Source: an uncultured Propionibacteriaceae bacterium
GTDB taxonomy: Bacteria > Actinomycetota > Actinomycetes > Propionibacteriales > Propionibacteriaceae
Assembly (NCBI GenBank): GCA_947038745.1
Contig: CAMQXE010000015.1
Coordinates: forward strand, 1 to 12,551
Length of the DNA: 12,551 nucleotides
Direction: 5' to 3'
Shown here: piece by piece, positions 5,948 to 12,551 of the stretch
Position numbering within the stretch: position 1 is the stretch's first letter
How the letters are laid out: the number at the start of each line of letters is the position of its first letter
Notes under the pieces: generated by a model
Told to the model about the DNA's origin: nothing
Databases searched by the model: none
The model's input: the letters and a program-made list of their open reading frames with translations, nothing else
Program-made: the position numbers and the translations under genes

Positions 5948-5992
5948 ATAGCTGTGGGGTGGTAATCGCGATGATTACCACCCCACAGCTAT
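5948..5992. terminator. Perfect 20-bp hairpin between convergent operons, bidirectional terminator
   Basis: The arms at 5948-5967 and 5973-5992 are fully complementary (ATAGCTGTGG... with ...CCACAGCTAT), leaving a GCGAT loop. It lies 14 nt after the methyltransferase stop and 13 nt from the end of the convergent exporter gene. No T-tract follows on either side, so termination would rest on stem strength, or the hairpin protects 3' ends. Confidence 0.75.
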
Positions 5993-6004
5993 ACCAATAG
6001 AACG

Positions 6005-7378
6005 TTAGTTAGTCTCTTCACGGGCTTGCTCACGCACAATTGCCTGCGCCCTAGTCTTTGGCATATGCGTCCAGTCCGGAGTAGACGAAATCCAGGCCGG
6101 ATCAGTAATCATGCGGGCAATCACTAGCCCAGTCACCAGACAGGTAAAGAACGCGACGACGAAGAAGCCATTAGATAGCGCCCCTAAAGTATCGCGATTA
6201 ATCATGCCCACGAGCGCCCGGTACGTCGGCGCGCCAGGAACCATGATCAGCACCGCAGGCACAGACAAGATAATGCGTGGCGCTGCCAGCCGCTGGCAAA
6301 GCCACCCGGCCAACAAACCGATGATGATGGTTGCGACGATCGCGCTCAGCAGCGGATTAGCGTTGAGATCAATAGCGGTGAGCCGCACAACGTTGGCGAT
6401 CATGCCAATTGTCGACGTCGCGATAGCTGCTTTAAGCGGGGTATTAAAGGTGATAGCGAAACCAAAGATCCCCAAGAAACTCGCCCCTGCGCGCAAAGCC
6501 AGCATTAGAGCAAAAGGAATATCCATCGGTGCGATCTCGGCGGGCGACAAGCCGAAAGACCAGGCTATGGCCCATGCTCCAAGCGCTGCTGACATGAATA
6601 CCAGCATGGCGTAAACCAGACGCGCAATACCGGCTGGGAAATCAAATCGAGCTAGGTCAAGCCCAGCTGTGATCAAAGGAAAACCTGGTACCAGGAATAA
6701 GATCGCTGACGTGAACGCTGCCTCGTGGAGCGTTATTGCCGTTCCTGGGCTGGTCCAATGCAAGATGCTGGCTGACAGCAGATACAAGAAGCTCGCCGTC
6801 ATTGACGCAAGCGCAACCACCGCTAATGGGTTGAGCTTGTACCGTTTGCCAAGGAATACCTGCACCGTCTTACCTAGACCAGCCGCAGCCGCAGCCGCTA
6901 TACATTCTTGCCATCGTCCGTTATTCAAGAAAGCGAAAACTGCACACGCCATAGCTGCACAGAGGACAACGTAGAGGCGTCGATAATGGCTGGAGTTATT
7001 TTCTAGCTCGTCTAGTTCAGCATGTAGTTCATCAGCAGTAAGCCCTGGGGTGACTTTGAGCGAAATTCGCAATAGCTGCGCAATTCGATCTGCGTTCACT
7101 GCAGGAATAGGTACTTCGACGATCTGGGTGCGGAAAGCATCGCCTTCTCGGATCGTCACCACGATCTCGTTGAACCCTACTTGAGACTCAATCTGTTCAA
7201 CGCCGAGAGCTTGAGCAACACGCCCCATCGCTCCTTTGACCCGATATGATCCGGTACCGGCTGCGAGCATTGCTGCGCCCATCCGGCAGACAGCAGCCGA
7301 TTTGAGTGCTAACTGTGCATCACGGGCAGCATGGGTTGTAGTGATATCTGAATCGCTCAACAATTCCCCTACTGGCAT
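6005..7378 (-). CDS. ThrE-type threonine/serine exporter family protein
   Basis: A 457-residue fused ThrE protein: an N-terminal DUF1212 half and a C-terminal DUF3815 half, which together form about ten membrane helices. The cytoplasmic N-terminal segment (first ~140 residues) contains the conserved AAVCRMGAAMLAAGTGSYRVKGAMGRVA stretch, where small residues and the arginine are typical of the family. LVPGFPLITAGLDLARFD and IMVPGAPTYRALVG are the two repeated proline-glycine loops of the halves. Corynebacterium ThrE exports threonine and serine by proton antiport; substrate here is inferred. The ATG at 7378 overlaps the TGA of the upstream kup reading frame by one base; a GTG at 7381 is an alternative. 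This overlap implies translational coupling with kup. Confidence 0.88.
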   Translation of the reverse strand: MPVGELLSDSDITTTHAARDAQLALKSAAVCRMGAAMLAAGTGSYRVKGAMGRVAQALGVEQIESQVGFNEIVVTIREGDAFRTQIVEVPIPAVNADRIAQLLRISLKVTPGLTADELHAELDELENNSSHYRRLYVVLCAAMACAVFAFLNNGRWQECIAAAAAAGLGKTVQVFLGKRYKLNPLAVVALASMTASFLYLLSASILHWTSPGTAITLHEAAFTSAILFLVPGFPLITAGLDLARFDFPAGIARLVYAMLVFMSAALGAWAIAWSFGLSPAEIAPMDIPFALMLALRAGASFLGIFGFAITFNTPLKAAIATSTIGMIANVVRLTAIDLNANPLLSAIVATIIIGLLAGWLCQRLAAPRIILSVPAVLIMVPGAPTYRALVGMINRDTLGALSNGFFVVAFFTCLVTGLVIARMITDPAWISSTPDWTHMPKTRAQAIVREQAREETN

Positions 7379-8103
7379 CACAGGAAGATCTCAGCGCCGA
7401 TAACGACGGTGCGTTCTTTTGGCGTATGGAATACGACGTTACGGTCGGCTTGGTTCTTCGTCAGCCAAATATAGAGCTGTTTACGCCACGTCACCATCCG
7501 CTTGGAGCGGAGATCACGCTTCACATCGCCCACTGATAGGAAGTATCGGCAGTCTTCTTCATTCATGCCTTTAAACTCTGGGAACGTCTCGAATGCGAGC
7601 TTAATAGCCTTGGGGACGTCTTGGGAGTCATTGAAACCAACGTGGCAATCCAAGTACCAGACACCATCATTGATCTCGCCTAGATCATCGAGATGTTCAC
7701 GCTCGACGTGGCGGATATGAGGTACGTTCTCGTTGATGATGTTGCAAATAATGACCGTCTCATGCAGCACCTTATTGAACGAATAGTTACCCTTGAGCGC
7801 CAACGGTACGGTTTCTTTGTTCGGGTGTGGGAACACTGCAATACCAGGAACTCGCCGACAACCAGATTCGTGAGCCTGGTCGATGAACTCGTCGAGCGGA
7901 CCTTCGACAAGCCCACGACGAGCACTGTGAATCTCTTGACCGCGCTTCCAGGTAAGCATGATCATCGTCATCACGCTAGCGATCACCAGCGGAATCCAGC
8001 CTCCAGAAGCGATCTTAAGAACGTTGGCAGAGAAGATCATGGCCTCAGTGCCACCAATAGCGATCAGGAAGCGCGACCAACGCAGTCTGCCACTTCCAAA
8101 CAT
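7378..8103 (-). pseudogene. kup: Kup potassium transporter, C-terminal fragment after a frameshift
   Basis: This frame holds the rest of Kup: the last membrane helix (RFLIAIGGTEAMIFSANVLKI), the conserved GGWIPLVIA segment with MLTWKRG, and the ~190-residue cytoplasmic C-terminal domain ending FHTPKERTVVIGAEIFL. Its first residues (MFGSGRLRW) are an out-of-frame reading of the preceding exon-like piece, so no genuine start exists. A separate ATG at 8103 lacks a ribosome-binding site. Without the other ten or more helices this piece cannot transport K+. The stop TGA overlaps the exporter's ATG. The frame is intact throughout, which argues for a recent lesion or a sequence error. Confidence 0.82.
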
Positions 8104-9385
8104 GGCGCATAAGAATGGAGAACATGCAGGTCTCCAACATGAGTGTGCAGGTCACAGCCAGGCCGTAGGCTGCAGCAAGACGAGCTGAGGATTGGAAGAT
8201 CGAGATCAACAGCAATACGCCGATGAAGAGCATCGCATTGATCGAGGGGATATAGATCTGACCGCCCTCAGACTTCGAGGTGTGCTTGATCGTCAAGCGC
8301 GGCAACAGCCCCAGACGAGATGCCTGACGCGATACCGAGAAGGCACCCGAGATTACTGACTGCGAGGCGATGACTGTAGCAATCGTTGCCACGATGACGA
8401 CGGGGGCAGTGAGGAAACTTGGTGCGAGCCGGAAGAACGGGTTATCCGCCTTGCTGGGGTCATCGAGCAACATTGCACCTTGCCCCATGTAGTTAATAAC
8501 AAGTGCAGGAAATACCAAAAGGAACCAAGCACGACGAATCGGCTTTGCACCGAAATGTCCCATATCGGCATACAGAGCCTCAGCGCCGGTGATCGTCAAT
8601 ACCACTGCGCCCATTGCGATGAACGCAATGAAGGGATGACCCGTAGCAAATTTGAAGGCGTAATGGGGAGATACCGCAGCCAAGATGCGCGGATTCGCCA
8701 TGATATGAGGGAGGCCAATACCAGCCAAGGTTAGGAACCACAAGACCATGATTGGGCCGAAAGCATGGCCCACCTTGGCCGTTCCCCAACGCTGAATAAA
8801 GAATAGTACGGTGAGGATTATGACCGAGATCGGCAAAACCCACTCAATTAGGGCCGGGTTGATTACCGAGATACCTTCGATCGCTGACATCACCGAAATT
8901 GCCGGAGTAATCACAGAGTCGCCGTAGAATAACGAAGCTCCTAGGATGCCACCAACCGTTACGGCTGCCATCAGTTTCTTGCGATCTGACAACTTATTCC
9001 GCAATAGCGCGACCAGGGCAAGGATGCCGCCCTCACCTTCGTTATCAGCACGCAACGCCAAGGTGATGTATTTGACGCAGACGATGAGAGTAACGGCCCA
9101 GAAGACCATCGAGACGATACCGAAGACATTGTCTGGAGTTGGTTTTACGATGCGATTATGCTCAGAAAATACCGTTTGTAAGGCGTAGAGCGGCGACGTG
9201 CCGATATCACCAAAAACCACGCCAAGCGCACCAATGGTTAACAGCCCCAGTGGCTTCTTGTTGTGATGTCCATCATGCAGCGAGGGCTCTGCCGCCGCTG
9301 ATTCTGATTCGTCGTCAATTGTAGGTTCTTCGACGAAATCAGCGTCGAGAGCAGCATCTTTAGCAGGCTGAGGCAGCGTAGTCAC
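8045..9385 (-). pseudogene. kup: Kup low-affinity potassium uptake transporter, N-terminal fragment before a frameshift
   Basis: This 446-residue reading covers most of the K+/H+ symporter's membrane domain: GDIGTSPLYAL (59-69), the family hallmark, NEGEGGILAL (115-124), FYGDSVITPAISVMSA (153-168) and the helices up to MRHVWKWQTALVAL. After that it leaves the family sequence, reading PDRYWWH and stopping at 8047-8045. The E. coli protein has the same spacing from its WHW to the FTAN motif if two bases (for example TT in CTTTTCC) are restored near 8068-8071. The repaired gene would encode about 669 residues, the normal Kup length. The acidic, disordered first 40 residues are ordinary for actinobacteria. 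Start is a GTG at 9385 with a weak leader; TACTAT seven bases upstream suggests leaderless transcription. Confidence 0.85.
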
Positions 9386-9457
9386 CCGTCGATAGTAAGC
9401 GATAGATTAATTACATGGGAAAGTGCTCCCCAGATTCTCAGCCAGTGTTCACTAACA

Positions 9458-9500
9458 AAGTACCGTTGCTGACTCCTGCTAAGAGCCTGCAACGGTACTT
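9458..9500 (-). terminator. Hairpin terminator after the GT2-GtrA gene
   Basis: AAGTACCGTTGC (9458-9469) pairs perfectly with GCAACGGTACTT (9489-9500), 12 bp with a 19-nt loop that has a further CTC/GAG pairing. On the minus strand it starts 11 nt after the glycosyltransferase stop and is followed by TTTGTTAGT. It separates the glycosyltransferase operon from kup; the remaining ~70 nt up to kup hold its promoter region (direct repeat CGATAG-TAAG-CGATAG at about 9390-9405). Confidence 0.7.
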
Positions 9501-9510
9501 ATACGTATGG

Positions 9511-10815
9511 TTATGCCGCGGTTTCGGCGCTGTCTTGACGTCGGTGATGCATCAGTTGCCGCAAGGTTAAGAAACGAAATAATGTCGCCAGCAGATTGGC
9601 AAGAGTCAAGACTGTGACGTCAATCCACGTAGGTGCCCCTGGAGCGTACCGATGGAGCAACCACAGTGAGCCAGACGTCACCACCATTGCTACGCCAAAG
9701 GCCACCAACCCGCCTATGTGGTCGCGGATAAGACCCCGGCGGCTGCTGACTTTGAAAGTCAGCCGACGGTTGAGCGCTGTATTAGCGATTGCGGTGGTAA
9801 CCAAGGCCGCGACATTGGCCCCGTGCGCCCCGAGGGGAGCCTTGAACCAGACGTAGAGCAGGGCATAGGCCAAAGTGCAGAAAGCCCCGACTCCGCCGAA
9901 GCGAACGAGCTGCCCAAGCAGCCCGCTACCGGCTTTTGGGAGGCGTTCATCTGCCCTCGCGCTAGTGAGCTCTGCCCGCAATTGCGATACCGGAATCTCG
10001 CCGTGCGCTAGCTCTCTAGTCACCCGCCACATTCCGCGCAGGTCTTCCATCGCGGTTGCCACGATGTCTACGGTGGTTCCGGGATCATCGATCCAGTCCA
10101 CGGGTACTTCGTGAATTCGTAACCCGGAACGCTGCGCCAAGACCAACATTTCGGTATCGAAGAACCAGTTATTGTCTTGGACGTAAGGCAGTAGCCCCCG
10201 AGCTACTGGGCCACGCATGGCCTTGAAACCACACTGAGCGTCTGAGAATCGTCCACCCATGAGCGTACGCAATAGCAGGTTGTAGCTGCGAGAGATGAAC
10301 TCCCGCTTGGGGCCGCGAGCAACTCGCGCACCTCGCGCCAGCCGTGAGCCAATTGCGACGTCGGAGTGTCCGCTGACCAGCGGCGCTACCAGCGGCAATA
10401 ACGCCTTGAGGTCGGTGGAGAGATCGACGTCCATGTAGGCCACGACTGGTGCAGATGACCCTTGCCAGGTCTCGCGGAGTGCTCTCCCCCGTCCTTTCTG
10501 AGTCAGATGTACTGCCTGCACACCGTTGAGTTCGCGAACCAGCCGCTGCGCGACAGCCCAGGTGCTATCAGTCGATGCGTTATCGGCGATAGTGATGGCA
10601 GTCCGGTATGGAAAGCCGTCGGCAAGGAACCGATGCAGCCGCTGTACGCTCGCAGCAAGATCTGTTTCCTCGTTGTAGACCGGGATCACGATCTCCACCA
10701 TGACGTCGATGGGAACGTCACCAACCGTGCGATCAATCGGTGGCAGTGATGGAGCCGGAATTGCCCAATTCGTGGTGTGAGCACGGGTAGCAATTGCAGT
10801 CATGAGAGTCCTCAT
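9511..10815 (-). CDS. GT2 family glycosyltransferase fused to a GtrA-like membrane domain (YkcC type)
   Basis: A 434-residue two-domain protein. Residues ~40-280 form a dolichyl-phosphate-mannose-synthase-like GT2 domain: EIVIPVYNEE (41-50), the DNASTDST loop (78-85), the metal/nucleotide-binding DVDLSTD (129-135), GSRLARGARV (156-165), and QCGFKAM (194-200). Residues ~300-420 form a GtrA-like bundle of four helices, with the NRRLTF signature at 349-354. Such fusions load a sugar on polyprenyl phosphate and probably flip or present it. It overlaps the upstream GT39 stop in an ATGA, so both are translated from one mRNA. A second ATG at 10803 has a better-placed GAGGA and may be the true start. 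Sugar identity (mannose, glucose or galactosamine are possible) is not decided by the sequence. Confidence 0.88.
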   Translation of the reverse strand: MRTLMTAIATRAHTTNWAIPAPSLPPIDRTVGDVPIDVMVEIVIPVYNEETDLAASVQRLHRFLADGFPYRTAITIADNASTDSTWAVAQRLVRELNGVQAVHLTQKGRGRALRETWQGSSAPVVAYMDVDLSTDLKALLPLVAPLVSGHSDVAIGSRLARGARVARGPKREFISRSYNLLLRTLMGGRFSDAQCGFKAMRGPVARGLLPYVQDNNWFFDTEMLVLAQRSGLRIHEVPVDWIDDPGTTVDIVATAMEDLRGMWRVTRELAHGEIPVSQLRAELTSARADERLPKAGSGLLGQLVRFGGVGAFCTLAYALLYVWFKAPLGAHGANVAALVTTAIANTALNRRLTFKVSSRRGLIRDHIGGLVAFGVAMVVTSGSLWLLHRYAPGAPTWIDVTVLTLANLLATLFRFLTLRQLMHHRRQDSAETAA

Positions 10816-12551
10816 TTTCCTGTGGAGAGGTCGTAAACAGTGGTGGAGCCGACGGTGGTAGCGGTGAAGTTCGCTTGCACCCAGGTGGTGATGTCGGAAG
10901 CTGCGGAAGATCCGCCGTTTTGCTGTCCGCCCATCCCGCCTCCTGCGATGAAGTAGCGGATCTGCCCGCTCGCGACATAGGCCTTGAACTGGTCGAGCGT
11001 CGGAGCCGGGTCAGAACCGTTGAAGCCACCGATTGCCATCACCGATAGTCCGGTTGAAAGCTGGTAGCTGGCCGAGTTCTGGGAACCGATAGTTGCCGCA
11101 GCCCAGCGGTAGTTCGTGGCGTTGGTCAGTAAGAGGTTCTTCATTTCCGTGCTGACAGTGGCACCGCCAAGTAAGCCTCCTGGGCCTGCGCCGTCGCCTG
11201 GCATGCCGCCGCGGGCTGAGCCATCAGGCTGATTAGACGAACCAGTACCGTTTGGCGGTTGGCCCATTCCCGATGGGGAACCGTTAGCTGAGCCGGGGCG
11301 CTGCCCATTTTGTCCACCGCCAGGGCCGCGTCCGTCGGCGTTGCCAGGCTGCTGCCCGGCCATGCCGCCGCCAGGGCCTCCCTTGCCGCCGGGCCTTCCA
11401 CCGGGGCCACCCATACCGCCAGAGACTGGCCCTGCCGTCACGATGGAGCCAGTGTGAGGCGTCGCAATGGTATTGAGCGAGTAAGCGATCGGGCCGGTAA
11501 GCCCCAGCGCTACAACGATGCCTGCCACGGTAGTTCTGAGCGCAAGATTCATGCGATGGCTAGCGAGTAGCGCAAGCGCTGCCAGAGTTCCGACGATCAG
11601 AACTGGGAATCGGAGGGCTTGGTAAATACCGCTGGCCTTACTGAGCAGAACACAGGCCCATACCGAGGTAGCGACTCCAGCCAGACTAAGCCCGACCCGA
11701 GCCAACCAGCGTGACCGTTGCCGCCAAGCGACCCTGGAACCAAGCCCCACGAGAGCACCGATAGCTGGGGTCAGCATGATCGTGTAGTAGTCGTGATAAA
11801 TGCCAGCCATAAAAGAGAACGTCACGAGTACTGTGAGTAGCCAGCCAGTCCAGGCGATCACAGCAGCGCGCGTAACATCAGTACGAGGACGGCGCCATAG
11901 CAGCACCAAAGCAGTGATAGCAAGGATTAATGCTGCCGGGATAAGCCACGAAACCATGCCGCCAGAAACACCAGAGAACATCCGGAAGATCCCCGTCTGA
12001 CCCCAATGCCCAGAACCACCGCCGGGAGCACCTGCCCCAGGTGTGCCCGCACCGCCCAGGCCGTAGGCGGCAGCATTGCCGCTTGCCACCTTTGCTCCTC
12101 CAAATCCGGCACTTCCGGCACCACCTGTGACAGATCCGACCTCATTTCCGTTAAGGCGGCCCAGCCCGTTGTAGCCAAAAGCCAGTTCCAGGACAGAGTT
12201 GTTTTGTGAGCCGCCGATGTAAGGACGGCTAGAGGCCGGCCACAATTCCACGATGGCAACCCACCAGCCGCCGCCGAGAACCATCGCCGCGCAAGCAGCA
12301 AGTAGGTGGCCCACACGCTTCCAGAACGACGTTGGGGCAGCGATCAGGTACGTGATGATGAGTGCAGGCAGAATAAGGAAGGCTTGCAACATCTTCGTAA
12401 TGAAGGCAAAACCAACAAGTACACCTGCGAGCGCCAGCCAGCGTGCTTTCGCGGCTTCCAGCGCCCGCAAGGTCGCAGCGGTAGCCGCAATGCACAGGAA
12501 AGTAAGTAGCGCATCAGGGTTGTTGAATCGGAACATCAACACTGCAACTGG
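10812..12551 (-). CDS. GT39 (PMT/ArnT-like) membrane glycosyltransferase with Gly-rich extension, YkcB type, N-terminus outside the window
   Basis: About 579 C-terminal residues are present and the frame is open at the window edge (PVAVLMFRFNNPDALLTFL). RFNNPDALL is the diagnostic loop of this GT39 group. Eight or so membrane helices follow, including FAFITKMLQAF and the GIYHDYYTIMLTPAIGALVG loop-helix typical of the family. Two Gly-rich insertions are seen: one in an outer loop at about residues 138-185 of the visible part, and a long Gly/Pro/Asn/Gln-rich stretch at about 373-460. A C-terminal soluble domain (~115 residues) carries YRWAAATIGSQNSASYQL and DLSTGK, as in actinobacterial YkcA/B proteins. 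The enzyme would use a polyprenyl-phosphate sugar made by the downstream GT2-GtrA partner and act outside the membrane. Function is family-based inference. Confidence 0.85.
   Translation of the reverse strand, partial: PVAVLMFRFNNPDALLTFLCIAATAATLRALEAAKARWLALAGVLVGFAFITKMLQAFLILPALIITYLIAAPTSFWKRVGHLLAACAAMVLGGGWWVAIVELWPASSRPYIGGSQNNSVLELAFGYNGLGRLNGNEVGSVTGGAGSAGFGGAKVASGNAAAYGLGGAGTPGAGAPGGGSGHWGQTGIFRMFSGVSGGMVSWLIPAALILAITALVLLWRRPRTDVTRAAVIAWTGWLLTVLVTFSFMAGIYHDYYTIMLTPAIGALVGLGSRVAWRQRSRWLARVGLSLAGVATSVWACVLLSKASGIYQALRFPVLIVGTLAALALLASHRMNLALRTTVAGIVVALGLTGPIAYSLNTIATPHTGSIVTAGPVSGGMGGPGGRPGGKGGPGGGMAGQQPGNADGRGPGGGQNGQRPGSANGSPSGMGQPPNGTGSSNQPDGSARGGMPGDGAGPGGLLGGATVSTEMKNLLLTNATNYRWAAATIGSQNSASYQLSTGLSVMAIGGFNGSDPAPTLDQFKAYVASGQIRYFIAGGGMGGQQNGGSSAASDITTWVQANFTATTVGSTTVYDLSTGK

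Noticed and set aside
6111..6614. 167-codon plus-strand frame opposite the exporter gene
   Set aside because: Shadow of the ThrE-type gene; no recognisable domain and no initiation signal.
8066..8071. Programmed +1 frameshift in kup at CTT-CCT
   Set aside because: The slippery CTT resembles prfB, but there is no stop codon or Shine-Dalgarno stimulator at the site, and Kup is not known to use recoding; a small deletion is simpler.
11927..12316. 129-codon minus-strand frame inside the GT39 gene
   Set aside because: Alternative frame of the Gly-rich region; GC-rich repeats keep it open by chance.

Overview
The window looks like chromosomal DNA of a moderate-GC Actinomycetota. The grounds are the GC-rich codon use, several GTG starts, a small SRP RNA, a CCA-encoding tRNA-Ser, and the family mix (CobS, ThrE-type exporter, YkcB/YkcC-type glycosyltransferases with a Gly-rich actinobacterial tail). 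An Actinomycetaceae-like host is a guess; nothing here fixes the genus. There is no transposase, integrase, phage gene or CRISPR array.

Left part (1-1870). The C-terminal end of cobS (cobalamin lower-ligand assembly) is followed after 17 nt by yaaA, the peroxide-stress protein. Convergent to these, on the minus strand, lie the SRP RNA gene and a small bacterial PH-domain protein gene. A tRNA-Ser(GGA) gene on the plus strand follows.

Middle part (1876-5992). An APC-family amino-acid permease (minus), a RimJ/RimL-like GNAT acetyltransferase (plus) and an NAD(P)H-dependent FMN reductase (minus) precede a 270-nt divergent intergenic region. That region is unusually rich in perfect inverted repeats. 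It leads into a two-gene plus-strand operon: a small cupin and a class I SAM-dependent methyltransferase. The last ~60 nt before the cupin start contain a 7-bp and an 8-bp helix in pseudoknot order, and the second helix buries the Shine-Dalgarno sequence. An iron-box-like (DtxR/IdeR) sequence overlaps its 5' edge. This leader is the best candidate in the window for something undescribed. The methyltransferase N-terminus is split between two frames. A perfect 20-bp hairpin closes the operon.

Right part (6005-12551, all minus strand). In transcription order there is first a partial GT39/YkcB-type polyprenyl-sugar glycosyltransferase, overlapping by ATGA a GT2-GtrA fusion (YkcC-type). The two together look like a lipid-linked sugar transfer module of the envelope. 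After a terminator comes a kup K+ transporter gene broken by a frameshift, and then a ThrE-type threonine/serine exporter whose start overlaps the kup stop.

Two genes in 12.5 kb (methyltransferase and kup) carry lesions of the same kind: a +1 frame shift, explained by loss of two bases. Either the host is accumulating small deletions or the assembly has indel errors.
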